A stretch of 64,000 nucleotides of DNA, from contig NZ_KQ954244.1 of assembly GCF_001519075.1 (NCBI RefSeq), forward strand, positions 1,381,934 through 1,445,933, read 5' to 3'. Shown one piece after another: positions 56,844 to 64,000 of this stretch. This DNA comes from Novosphingobium fuchskuhlense (GTDB lineage Bacteria > Pseudomonadota > Alphaproteobacteria > Sphingomonadales > Sphingomonadaceae). The notes under the pieces are model-generated. The model made no database searches, was not told the origin of the DNA, and saw nothing but the letters and a program-made list of their open reading frames with translations. How positions within the stretch are numbered: position 1 is the first letter of the stretch; the number at the start of each line of letters is the position of its first letter. Position numbers and translations under genes: made by a program.

Positions 56844-57233
56844 GGAACGACTCCGTTGTTCGAGCTGTCCCTGCGATGATGTCTTTTGATTGCCTGACGT
56901 CGTCCGCTCCGTGACGAATTGTGTCTGTCTGCTGTCAGCCCCGGCTTCGGGCGGCCTAAGTGGAGCTACGCAGATTCCCAGCGGCAGAACCAGGGGGCGA
57001 TTGCTTGCAAGGGCCCTCTGGATCACGGCCTGCATCGTCCCAGGTTCGGTTGGCAGCTGCTGGCATGTGCGAAATCTCCGATAAACAAGGATAAATCGGC
57101 GCGCTGCCATGGGCGGACGGGTGTTCACCGGCGGCCTGAAAAATATCGGCAGAATCAGCCCTTCTGGTGATCGCCGCCAAAGGCCCGGATTAACGGCCAG
57201 TTCCTAGATTCAGCCCAACGATGGGGGGCTTTC
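56844..57233. other. Intergenic region, no clear gene
   Basis: About 390 bp between the Cys-rich protein gene and the Flp locus, locally poorer in GC than average. It should contain both divergent promoters. No convincing frame or RNA was seen. Confidence 0.45.
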
Positions 57234-57326
57234 ATGGAAGAAATCCAACAGGGAAGCGGAGCAATATTCGCCGCAGGCAAGGCAGCCGGCCGTTCCGGTG
57301 ACACTGCGCCGGGGCCGCGGACATGA
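57234..57326 (+). CDS. Possible 30-residue leader ORF of the pilin gene
   Basis: ATG 57234 has GGGGGG five bases upstream, and the 30-codon frame ends in a TGA that overlaps the pilin ATG as ATGA. The peptide (MEEIQQGSGAIFAAGKAAG...) is soluble and unlike any family known to me. Overlap and SD suggest translational coupling; that the peptide itself has a job is unproven. Confidence 0.3.
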   Translation: MEEIQQGSGAIFAAGKAAGRSGDTAPGPRT

Positions 57327-57502
57327 TGGTGCGCTTCCTGCAGCGTTTGCTGGTCCAAGACCGCAGCGGCGCAACCATGGTCGAGATGGGCTTCCTTGCG
57401 GCCCTGATCGCCGTCGCGATGATCGCATCGCTCCACGCTTTCAGCAATTCGCTGAACAACACTTTCAATGTCTCGACAAAAAGCCTGCTGATCAATCCTT
57501 GA
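57323..57502 (+). CDS. Flp-family type IVb pilin
   Basis: A 59-residue pilin precursor. A short basic leader (MMVRFLQRLLVQDRSG) ends before ATMVEMGFLAALIAVAMI, the Flp hydrophobic domain with the required Glu five residues after the cleavage glycine. Met replaces the usual Tyr after that Glu. After TadV/CpaA-type processing it would form a thin adhesive fibre. No tad/cpa secretion genes are near, so this is an orphan pilin or depends on a system elsewhere. A second ATG at 57326 is equivalent. Confidence 0.8.
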   Translation: MMVRFLQRLLVQDRSGATMVEMGFLAALIAVAMIASLHAFSNSLNNTFNVSTKSLLINP

Positions 57503-57519
57503 GTTCGAGTGAGGTTCGA

Positions 57520-57882
57520 ATGGAGTTCGTTTGGACTCGGCTTCAGCGCGACATAGCGCAACAAATCGAAAAGTATGACGCTGTGCTCGTGGCACTGGAA
57601 GATGCGTTCAACAAGTATGAGGCTGGTCGCATTTCGATCAACGGCTATTTCGAGACCCTCTGCGCGATCGACGAGGCCGTTCGCCGCGGGCGTCCCTTCT
57701 GGCTGCGGCTGTGCGACAGTTCCGGGGCGCTGCGCGGCTTCAACCGGACCGAGCGGCGTGCGTTCATCGGTGCGATCGATGCGCTCGACTGGTGCCGCAA
57801 CTGGGCTCTTCGCCAGCGCGGCGTGGACATGAGCACCTGTGACCTGCTTGCGCAACCTGCCGGACGGGCTCCCGCGCGATGA
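57520..57882 (+). CDS. Hypothetical protein of the Flp/PilZ locus
   Basis: A 120-residue soluble, helical protein (MEFVWTRLQRDIAQQIEKYD, then RSINGYFETL-like and RPFWLRLCDSSGALRGF). No family recognised. ATG 57520 has GAGG five bases upstream, 17 bp after the pilin stop, and its own stop overlaps the PilZ start by ATGA. Its place between a pilin and a PilZ protein suggests a surface- or motility-linked job, by position only. Confidence 0.65.
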   Translation: MEFVWTRLQRDIAQQIEKYDAVLVALEDAFNKYEAGRISINGYFETLCAIDEAVRRGRPFWLRLCDSSGALRGFNRTERRAFIGAIDALDWCRNWALRQRGVDMSTCDLLAQPAGRAPAR

Positions 57883-58226
57883 CAATTTTGACTGGTCGAC
57901 CGAGCGGGTTCGGCAATCGCCGTCGCTATCCACGCATCGAGACGGAACGTCCGTTGCAGTTGATTTCAGTGGCGAGCCGGATCGACGGCGTGCTGCAGGA
58001 CCTTTCCCAAACGGGCGCGCGGATCAGTCTGTGCAGTCCACCGCCGCGTCAAGGCCGCGATGTGTTGCTGCGCTGGCCGGGGCAGGAGCTGTTCGGGCAG
58101 ATCGTGTGGAGCAATGGGCTCGACGTTGGCGTCGCGTTCCACTCGCCGATCTCACACGAGGAACTGGTCGAGACCGTGGGCCGCGATCTGCCGCCGCCGC
58201 TGACGACGAGCCACTCGGTGCTCTAA
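57879..58226 (+). CDS. PilZ domain protein, c-di-GMP binding
   Basis: A 115-residue single PilZ domain. The c-di-GMP motifs are NRRRYPR near 13-19 (RxxxR) and DLSQTGARI near 41-49 (D/NxSxxG), both complete. Such proteins pass c-di-GMP levels to pili, flagella or polysaccharide machines. It overlaps the upstream gene by ATGA and ends the three- or four-gene Flp unit. Confidence 0.9.
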   Translation: MTILTGRPSGFGNRRRYPRIETERPLQLISVASRIDGVLQDLSQTGARISLCSPPPRQGRDVLLRWPGQELFGQIVWSNGLDVGVAFHSPISHEELVETVGRDLPPPLTTSHSVL

Positions 58227-58399
58227 GGCTTCAAGCGCTCGGCCCTTGGCGTGGCAGCTTGAGGCAAGTCGGGCGGCTTGCTCCGAGATGTCCGGCCAAC
58301 CGGCCTTCTCGATGGCATGCTAGACACGGTTTCAGCCTCGCACGCGGCTGATTGACGCGGAGCGCAAAACCCAGCATGAGCGCGGCTTCCGGCATGCCG

Positions 58400-58475
58400 G
58401 GGCGGTTAGCTCAGTTGGTAGAGCATCTCGTTTACACCGAGAGGGTCGGGGGTTCGAGCCCCTCACCGCCCACCA
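58400..58475 (+). tRNA. tRNA-Val (anticodon TAC)
   Basis: A 76-nt cloverleaf: acceptor GGGCGGT with ACCGCCC, D arm GCTCAGTTGGTAGAGC, anticodon stem TCTCG/CGAGA with loop TTTACAC (anticodon TAC, valine), T loop TTCGAGC, and an encoded CCA end. Confidence 0.95.
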
Positions 58476-58553
58476 GTTTTCGGATCAAGAGGACGCCCGG
58501 GGGACGTCTTGCCAAAAGGCTCGCGGGGCGCAAGCAGGTTTAGCCCAAGCAGC

Positions 58554-59147
58554 TCAAGGCAGCGTGTCAGCCAGCATCGCGTCGGTGCGCGGGCCGGACC
58601 AGTCATGCGACCCGATCATCCGCCAGACCTCCTTGCCGTTCGAATCGTAGAGCACGGTCGTGGGCAGGACGCCGGTGTTGTAGTGCTGGCTGAGCGCGTT
58701 TTCGGGATCAAGCCAGGGCGCGAGATGGGCGAGCTTGCGCTGTTTGAAGAAGGCATCGACAGCGGCGGCCTGATCGAGATCCTGCGAGACGGTGAGGACC
58801 GTTAGCTTGCCTGCCTTTGCCGCGGCGAGCGCGTCGAGTGTCGGCATTTCCAGCACGCAAGGCCCGCACCAGGTGGCCCAGAGGTTGATCAGCAGCGGCT
58901 TGCCCTTGAGATCCAGCGTGCGGACTTTCTTGCCGGCAGGATCGGTGAAGGTGAAATCGGGCAGCGCTGCGCCGCGATTGCTGATGTCGAGCGTGCCGTT
59001 GAACGAACCTTTGCCTTCTGCCGGCGCTGATGCCGGCGCCGCAGTACTGCTCTGCGGTTGCGCGTCCGCCGGGGTTTGCCTATCGCACCCGGCAAGAAGG
59101 ACCGCGGCGACGAGCGGGACCAGAGAGCAAAGCGGACGCGGCGACAT
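58554..59147 (-). CDS. TlpA-like thioredoxin lipoprotein
   Basis: A 197-residue lipoprotein with lipobox LLAGC near 17-21, a linker and a thioredoxin fold with the active site WATWCGPC near 100-107 and a cis-Pro in LPTTVLYD. It faces the periplasm and probably reduces disulfides, for example in cytochrome c maturation. Start ATG 59147. Its start codon overlaps the divergent argH start by two bases, an arrangement common in its group of bacteria. Confidence 0.9.
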   Translation of the reverse strand: MSPRPLCSLVPLVAAVLLAGCDRQTPADAQPQSSTAAPASAPAEGKGSFNGTLDISNRGAALPDFTFTDPAGKKVRTLDLKGKPLLINLWATWCGPCVLEMPTLDALAAAKAGKLTVLTVSQDLDQAAAVDAFFKQRKLAHLAPWLDPENALSQHYNTGVLPTTVLYDSNGKEVWRMIGSHDWSGPRTDAMLADTLP

Positions 59148-60561
59148 GAGCGGCAATTCAGGCTCCAACCAGATGTGGGGCGGGCGCTTCGCGGCGGGCC
59201 CTTCGGCCGTCATGCGCGAGATCAACGCTTCGATTCCCTTCGACAAGGCCTTGTGGCGGCAGGATATCGCCGCGTCAAAGGCCCATGTGGCCATGCTGGG
59301 CGAGGCTGGGATCGTAACGGCGGAAGATGCCGCGCTCATTGCCGGCGGTCTCGATCAGGTGGCGGCCGAGTATGAAGCGAGCGGGGTTCCCGAGAACTGG
59401 GACCTCGAGGACATCCACATGACGACCGAAAACCGGCTCGCCGAACTGATCGGTGCGGCGGCGGGACGGCTGCACACCGCGCGCAGCCGGAACGATCAGG
59501 TAGCGACCGATTTTCGCCTCTGGGTGCGTGATACGGTGGACCAGACCGAGGCGGCGCTCCAGGCGTTGCAGGTGGCGTTGGTGGCGCGCGCGGGCGAACA
59601 TGCCGCCAGCATCATGCCGGGCTTCACCCATCTGCAGACCGCGCAGCCCGTCACGCTCGGCCATCACCTCATGGCCTATTACGAGATGATCGGGCGCGAC
59701 CGTTCGCGTTTTGCCGATGCGCGGCGGCGGATGAACCAGTGCCCGCTGGGGGCGGCGGCGCTGGCCGGAACGGGTTTTCCGATCGACCGCCATGCGACGG
59801 CCAGGGCACTCGGGTTCGACGGGCCGACCGCCAACAGCCTCGATTCGGTTTCGGACCGCGATTTCGCGCTCGATTTCCTGATGGCAGCGGCGCAGTGCTC
59901 GCTGCATCTTTCGCGCCTTGCGGAGGAATTCGTGATCTGGGCGAGCCAGCCGTTCGGCTTCGTCACGCTGCCGGACAGCCTTTCGACCGGCAGTTCGATC
60001 ATGCCGCAGAAGAAGAACCCCGATGCGGCGGAGCTGGTGCGCGGCCATTCGGGGCGGATTGTCGGCTGCCTCACCGCGCTGATGATCACCATGAAGGGCC
60101 TGCCGCTCGCCTATTCGAAGGACATGCAGGACGACAAGCCGCCCGTGTTCGAAGCGGCCTCGCTGCTTGCGCTGTCCATCGCGGCGATGACCGGGATGGT
60201 GGCGGAGGCGACGTTCCGCACGGAGCGGATGCGCGGCGCGGCCGAGTTGGGCTACGCGACCGCGACCGACCTTGCCGACTGGCTGGTGCGGCAGGCGAAC
60301 ATTCCCTTCCGGGAAGCGCACCACATCACTGGCGCTGCGGTGAAGCTGGCGGAAAGCCGCGGCGCAGCGCTCGATCAGCTGGCGCTGGCGGACCTCAAGG
60401 CGATCGACCCGCGCGTGGATGAACGTGTGTTTGCCGCGCTTTCGGTGGAAGCGAGCGTGGCCGCCCGCGCGAGCCATGGCGGAACCGCGCCGGTTGAGGT
60501 ATTGAAACGCGTGGCGGAAGCGCGTGAAGCGCTGGGTCTGCCAAAGGACACCGCCTCCTGA
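59146..60561 (+). CDS. argH: Argininosuccinate lyase
   Basis: A 471-residue enzyme that splits argininosuccinate into arginine and fumarate. The opening [29 protein letters not shown] near 107, and the superfamily signature [12 protein letters not shown] near 283 carry the catalytic Ser. Start ATG 59146 shares two bases with the divergent tlpA start. TGATG overlap links it to the small lipoprotein gene, and then lysA follows. Confidence 0.95.
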   Translation: MSGNSGSNQMWGGRFAAGPSAVMREINASIPFDKALWRQDIAASKAHVAMLGEAGIVTAEDAALIAGGLDQVAAEYEASGVPENWDLEDIHMTTENRLAELIGAAAGRLHTARSRNDQVATDFRLWVRDTVDQTEAALQALQVALVARAGEHAASIMPGFTHLQTAQPVTLGHHLMAYYEMIGRDRSRFADARRRMNQCPLGAAALAGTGFPIDRHATARALGFDGPTANSLDSVSDRDFALDFLMAAAQCSLHLSRLAEEFVIWASQPFGFVTLPDSLSTGSSIMPQKKNPDAAELVRGHSGRIVGCLTALMITMKGLPLAYSKDMQDDKPPVFEAASLLALSIAAMTGMVAEATFRTERMRGAAELGYATATDLADWLVRQANIPFREAHHITGAAVKLAESRGAALDQLALADLKAIDPRVDERVFAALSVEASVAARASHGGTAPVEVLKRVAEAREALGLPKDTAS

Positions 60562-60803
60562 TGCGCAAGGTTCTGCCCGTTCTGCTGCTGGCTCTCGCGC
60601 TCGCCGGATGCGGTGCGCGGCGCGAGTTGCTGCCGCTCAAGGATCATGCGCTGCCGCCCGCACCCTATGGCCGCGCGGACAAGCCGAGTGCGGACGTGTT
60701 GCTGACCCCGCCGGTCCAGGCCAAACCGCAGCGCAACATCGAGCTGCGTAGCCGGTCCGAGGACCGCGAGGACGATCCGTTCGACCTCCCCCCCGAAGAC
60801 TGA
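60561..60803 (+). CDS. Small lipoprotein between argH and lysA (LptM-like)
   Basis: An 80-residue lipoprotein with lipobox LALAGC at 13-18 and a Pro-rich, charged tail (GARRELLPLKDHALPPAPYG). Position between argH and lysA matches the conserved small lipoprotein of proteobacteria (the LptM/YifL place), which in E. coli helps LptD maturation; sequence similarity beyond the leader is weak. Start ATG shares its A with the argH stop. Confidence 0.75.
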   Translation: MRKVLPVLLLALALAGCGARRELLPLKDHALPPAPYGRADKPSADVLLTPPVQAKPQRNIELRSRSEDREDDPFDLPPED

Positions 60804-60851
60804 CAGGTATTTCCCGGCCATCGGCCGGTCCCCAATTTCCAGGAATTTCCG

Positions 60852-62111
60852 ATGGATCATTTCGAATATCGCGGCGGCGTGCTTCATGCCGAGGACGTGC
60901 CCTTGCCCGTGATCGCCGCCGAAGTCGGCACGCCTGTCTATGTCTATTCGCGTGCGACGCTGACGCGCCATGCCCGCGTGTTCCGCGATGCGCTGAAGGT
61001 GCTGCCCAAGGTCCACCTCGCCTTCGCGGTCAAGTCGAACCCTAACCTCGCCGTGCTCAAGGTGCTGGCGGCAGAAGGCTATGGCGCCGATGTCGTCTCG
61101 GCGGGCGAGATGGAGCGCGCGCTGGCCGCAGGCATTCCGGCGGCGGACGTGGTGTTTTCAGGCGTGGGCAAGACGGCGGCGGAAATGCGCCGGGCGCTGG
61201 CTGTGGGCTGCGGGCAATTCAACCTCGAAAGCGAGGAAGAGGGTATCGAGCTGGCCGAAATCGCCGCCAGCATGGGCCTTGTCGCGACCGCCACGCTGCG
61301 CATCAATCCCGATGTCGATGCGGGCACACACGCCAAGATCTCGACCGGCAAGGCGGAGAACAAGTTCGGGGTGCCGTTTGACCGGGCGGGCGGCATCTAT
61401 GCGCGCCTCTCGGCGCTGCCGGGGCTCAACCTGCGCGGTCTGGCGCTCCATATCGGCAGCCAGCTGGCGAAGCTCGACCCGCTGGAGGCTGCGTTCACCA
61501 AGGCCGGGGCGCTGATGCAGGCGATCCGGGGCGAAGGTTTTGCGGTGACGCACATGGACCTCGGCGGCGGGGTGGGCGTACCCTACAAGGCAGGGGACGT
61601 TTTCCCGCAGCCGGCCGAATATGCCGCGATGGTGGCGCGTGTGACGGCAGGCTGGGACGCTACACTCATGTTCGAGCCGGGCCGGGTAATCACTGGCAAC
61701 ACCGGCGTGCTGCTCACAGAAGTCGTGCGGGTGAAGCAGGGGGCGCTGCATCCGTGGGTCGTGGTCGATGCGGCGATGAACGATCTGGCGCGCCCGGCGA
61801 TGTACGATGCCTGGCATGATTTCAGCGCGGTGGCGCCCACGGGGCCGACCATGACGGCCAACATCGTCGGCCCGATCTGCGAATCGAGCGATACTTTCGC
61901 GATGGCGCGCGAAATCGACGTGGTGGCGCGCGGCGATCTGGCGGTGTTCCGCACCGCTGGCGCGTATGGCGCGACAATGGCCAACACCTACAACTCGCGC
62001 CCGATGGTGCCCGAGGTTATGGTGGACGGCGGCAAGTGGGCCGTTGTGGCGGACAGGATCGAACCGGCAACCATCCTTTCCGCCGAGCGCGTGCCGGACT
62101 GGCTGGCGTGA
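60852..62111 (+). CDS. lysA: Diaminopimelate decarboxylase
   Basis: A 419-residue PLP enzyme making lysine from meso-diaminopimelate. The PLP lysine is K61 in LAFAVKSNPN; HIGSQLAKLDPLEAA, the glycine loop in MDLGGGVGVPY and the dimer-partner cysteine in GPICESSDTFA are all present. Start ATG 60852 has AGGAATTT upstream. It forms a unit with argH and the lipoprotein gene. Confidence 0.96.
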   Translation: MDHFEYRGGVLHAEDVPLPVIAAEVGTPVYVYSRATLTRHARVFRDALKVLPKVHLAFAVKSNPNLAVLKVLAAEGYGADVVSAGEMERALAAGIPAADVVFSGVGKTAAEMRRALAVGCGQFNLESEEEGIELAEIAASMGLVATATLRINPDVDAGTHAKISTGKAENKFGVPFDRAGGIYARLSALPGLNLRGLALHIGSQLAKLDPLEAAFTKAGALMQAIRGEGFAVTHMDLGGGVGVPYKAGDVFPQPAEYAAMVARVTAGWDATLMFEPGRVITGNTGVLLTEVVRVKQGALHPWVVVDAAMNDLARPAMYDAWHDFSAVAPTGPTMTANIVGPICESSDTFAMAREIDVVARGDLAVFRTAGAYGATMANTYNSRPMVPEVMVDGGKWAVVADRIEPATILSAERVPDWLA

Positions 62112-62121
62112 GGCTGCCGGC

Positions 62122-62898
62122 ATGAGCCTCCCCAGCCTCCCGCTGTTTCATCGCCTTGCCGGGCAGCCGGTGGTGGTGCTGGGGCATGGCGAGGCGGCCG
62201 AGGCCAAGCGGCGGCTGGTGCTGCGCGCGGGCGGCAAGGTGATCGAGGACCTGGCCGAGGGAATCGATATCGGCGCGCGGCTCGCGTTCATTGCACACGA
62301 GGATGAGGGGGCCTGTCAGGCCGACGCGATCCGCGCACGCGGGGCGGGTCTGCTGGTCAATGTCGTCGACAAGCCCGCGCTGTGCGATTTCACCACGCCT
62401 TCGATCATCGACCGTGATCCGGTGATCGTGGCGGTGGGGACGGGCGGGGCTTCGGCGGGCCTCGCCAAGGCGCTGCGGCTGCGGTTGGAGCGGATGCTGC
62501 CGCAAGGACTGGGGGCGCTGGCAGAGGCGCTTTATGCCGCGCGCGGTGCCATGCGCACGCGTTGGCCGACCGGGCCCGAACGCCGGCGGGCACTGGATGC
62601 GGCGCTGGAGGACGGCGGCGCGCTCGATCCGCTGCGCGAAGGCCGGGATGTGGCAGGCTGGCTTGCGGGCGCGGCTGACGGTGCATCGGGTCGGTTCGTC
62701 ATCGCCCTGCGGTCCGACGATCCGGACGACCTGACGCTGCGCGAGGCGCGACTGTTGGGGCAGGCCGATGCGGTGGTTGCGGGGCCCCGTGTGGCAGCTG
62801 CCGTGCTGGCACGGGTGCGCGCGGATGCCATGCGCCTTGCGCCCGGCGACGCCGAGCCGCACGGCGGGATTGTGGTGGTGATCGAGGCTGCCGCTTAG
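62122..62898 (+). CDS. Siroheme synthase N-domain with a remnant methyltransferase tail
   Basis: A 258-residue protein. Residues 1-about 200 match precorrin-2 dehydrogenase/ferrochelatase (CysG N-domain): LPLFHRLAGQPVVVLGHGEAAEAKRRL and DFTTPSIIDRDPVIVAVGTGGASAGLAKALRLRLE. The tail resembles the first 40 residues of the uroporphyrinogen methyltransferase domain (SDDPDDLTLREARLLGQADAVV) and then stops. It thus makes siroheme from precorrin-2, while methylation must come from a separate enzyme. Start ATG 62122, 10 bp after lysA. Confidence 0.82.
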   Translation: MSLPSLPLFHRLAGQPVVVLGHGEAAEAKRRLVLRAGGKVIEDLAEGIDIGARLAFIAHEDEGACQADAIRARGAGLLVNVVDKPALCDFTTPSIIDRDPVIVAVGTGGASAGLAKALRLRLERMLPQGLGALAEALYAARGAMRTRWPTGPERRRALDAALEDGGALDPLREGRDVAGWLAGAADGASGRFVIALRSDDPDDLTLREARLLGQADAVVAGPRVAAAVLARVRADAMRLAPGDAEPHGGIVVVIEAAA

Positions 62899-63152
62899 TC
62901 CGGCGCGACGATGTGCGCGAAGAGCTGGTCGAGATGCTGCTGGATTTCCTGCACCGCCAGGTTGTCGGCGTGGCGCGGCAGGCTGAGCGGAAGGCTCATG
63001 CTCTGATGCAGTGCAGAGGCCTCGGTGATGCTGAGAAGGCCGCGCAGGCGCAGGATATTGGCAAGGCTGGCGATGCCGTTGATCGCGGCAATGTCTGAAA
63101 CCTCCAGCGCCGCGAAAAGCTGGGGTAGATCGAGACCGGGCGGGGTCTTCAT
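62895..63152 (-). CDS. Small hypothetical protein
   Basis: An 85-residue helical protein (LPQLFAALEVSDIAAINGIA, then LSITEASALHQSMSLPL). No family recognised. Its ATG directly follows the stop of the upstream small gene (TGAATG), so the two are coupled. Its stop overlaps that of the siroheme gene by 4 bp. Confidence 0.65.
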   Translation of the reverse strand: MKTPPGLDLPQLFAALEVSDIAAINGIASLANILRLRGLLSITEASALHQSMSLPLSLPRHADNLAVQEIQQHLDQLFAHIVAPD

Positions 63153-63362
63153 TCAGGTGGTCGCGACTGCGGCAGCGAGCCGTTCCAGACGCGCGCGCTC
63201 CCGCCCCTCGGCCACTTCACGCAGGTCTGTCGCCATGGTCCGCCAGGCCTTTTCGGCACGCAGCGCGCGGTCACGCACGTTGTCGAGCAGGGCACCAGCC
63301 GCTTCGGAGGCGGACTGTTCGGCGCGTTCGATGAGGAATTCGTAGGACAGTGCCATCAACAT
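63153..63362 (-). CDS. Small hypothetical helical protein
   Basis: A 69-residue charged, helical protein (SYEFLIERAEQSASEAAGAL, then RDRALRAEKAWRTMATDLRE), perhaps a short coiled coil. ATG 63362 has GGAG five bases upstream; ATG 63356 is two codons later. No family recognised. It is the first gene of a coupled pair lying after the csp terminator. Confidence 0.65.
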   Translation of the reverse strand: MLMALSYEFLIERAEQSASEAAGALLDNVRDRALRAEKAWRTMATDLREVAEGRERARLERLAAAVATT

Positions 63363-63395
63363 CGACTCCGGACAGGGGGCAGCTCAAAAGTAGGT

Positions 63396-63443
63396 GCCCG
63401 AAGCAACCGGCCGACAGATTGCCGATGGCCGGTTGCTGCGGGC
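63396..63443 (-). terminator. Terminator of the cold-shock gene
   Basis: A 17-bp inverted repeat with one mismatch (63396-63412 with 63427-63443, core AGCAACCGGCC) starts 10 bp past the csp stop on the minus strand. The stem is very strong, with no long T run. Confidence 0.7.
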
Positions 63444-63452
63444 TTGCCTCGA

Positions 63453-63662
63453 TCAGTTCGCGCTGGCGAGATTGATCGCGGATTCCTTGCCGTTGCGGCC
63501 GGTCTCGACGTCATAGCTCACGCGCTGGTCCTTGCTCAGCGTGGCGAGGCCAGCGGCCTGCACGGCGGAGATGTGGACGAAGCTGTCCTTGCCGCCGTCA
63601 TCCGGCTGGATGAAGCCATAGCCCTTGTCTTCGTTGAAGAATTTTACGGTTCCGATAGTCAT
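63453..63662 (-). CDS. Cold-shock protein, CspA family
   Basis: A 69-residue OB-fold RNA chaperone. RNP1 is KGYGFIQPD and RNP2 is DSFVHIS; TVKFFNEDKG opens the fold. Such proteins melt RNA hairpins in cold or stress. The ATG is preceded by AAAGGAA, which can pair with an upstream element (see the leader entry). Confidence 0.95.
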   Translation of the reverse strand: MTIGTVKFFNEDKGYGFIQPDDGGKDSFVHISAVQAAGLATLSKDQRVSYDVETGRNGKESAINLASAN

Positions 63663-63744
63663 GGTCGCTTCCTTTCAAGAAACGGGAGTGACCGCCGGCG
63701 CGAATGCCGACGGGGTCGTGCGTCAGGTCGTCACTTGAAAGGAA
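63663..63744 (-). promoter_or_regulatory. csp leader: SD-masking stem
   Basis: In the csp message CTTGAAAGGAA (63669-63679, containing the SD six bases before ATG) is the exact complement of TTCCTTTCAAG (63734-63744). The 11-bp stem would hide the SD; a short TGAC/GTCA stem may extend it inside. This is a candidate temperature- or protein-controlled RNA switch. Confidence 0.55.
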
Positions 63745-64000
63745 ATCGAGGGTCGTTCGAGGAGAGGGAACACAGTTCCCGCAACCTGGGAGAAATCGTC
63801 GATGCCCGTCTCACTTCAACGAGAGCAGCATTGGAAGACCGGCGCTTGCCGGTTGAAAAAGCCAAGCATCATGAAAAGGAAAGGACGCTGACCAAGCAGA
63901 CGTCAAATTCCGTCGCAATCGACGTAAGGCACCTTTTCTTTAAAACGCTGTGCAAAAATTGCAAGATAATTCGGTTGAAACCGCGTCGGATCGGGTTCCT
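63745..64000. other. Upstream region of csp, no gene seen
   Basis: About 255 bp, AT-richer toward the window end, that should hold the csp promoter. A small hairpin ACCGGC/GCCGGT with loop GCTT lies at 63838-63853. No frame or RNA gene is supported. Confidence 0.4.

Overview
The window is 64 kb of GC-rich chromosome from an alphaproteobacterium of the order Sphingomonadales, most likely a Novosphingobium or Sphingobium relative. This rests on gene content and order: hemC-hemD-Mic60-like facing tsaD-gpsA, tlpA facing argH-lipoprotein-lysA, hisZ near purA, serC-serA, a PhoK-type alkaline phosphatase, a LOV-HTH regulator of the EL222 type, and a palindromic repeat of the kind scattered through sphingomonad genomes. 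No 16S gene or database search was available, so the genus is inference. Coding density is very high. Overlapping stop/start codons are frequent, and several genes appear to use GTG or TTG starts backed by good Shine-Dalgarno (SD) sequences.

Regions: 1-1905 holds two tandem cysteine desulfurases (the first cut by the window edge) and a 2Fe-2S ferredoxin. 1962-6750 holds an exported repeat-domain protein, parC and a short-chain dehydrogenase. 6819-12354 holds a DsbD/ScsB-type thiol transporter facing a PhoK-like phosphatase plus UbiH-type hydroxylase. 12351-18616 is the heme operon (hemC, hemD, Mic60-like) facing tsaD, gpsA and a Wzx-like flippase. 18691-23841 carries uvrB and envelope proteins. 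24421-30725 has a molybdopterin oxidoreductase diverging from a four-gene Anbu operon (ATP-grasp, alpha-E, transglutaminase, Anbu peptidase). 30984-35571 has a degenerate FixJ-like regulator, a desaturase/PhnD-like/TonB-C-like operon and an extensin-like lipoprotein. 35600-38507 is serC-serA with a probable structured leader. 38513-41385 holds repeats, a DAO-family oxidase and small genes. 41386-46521 is hisZ ... purA interrupted by an arsR-aqpS-arsC arsenic operon and an exported protein of unknown role. 46746-54191 carries regulators (one behind a LexA-like box), an orphan RTX protein, folE facing a LOV-HTH photoreceptor, and a porin. 54411-58475 has a two-component system, a small Cys-rich secreted protein, a Flp pilin/PilZ mini-locus and tRNA-Val. 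58554-62898 has tlpA, argH, a small lipoprotein, lysA and a truncated siroheme synthase. The window ends with two small genes and a cold-shock gene whose leader can mask its own ribosome binding site.

Most genes are housekeeping: Fe-S assembly, heme and siroheme, serine, arginine, lysine and histidine synthesis, purines, DNA repair and topology. The parts most worth follow-up are the Anbu operon, the csp leader, the Flp/PilZ locus, the LOV-HTH intergenic region, the LexA-like box in front of a receiver-like winged-helix gene, and the compact arsenic operon without an efflux pump.
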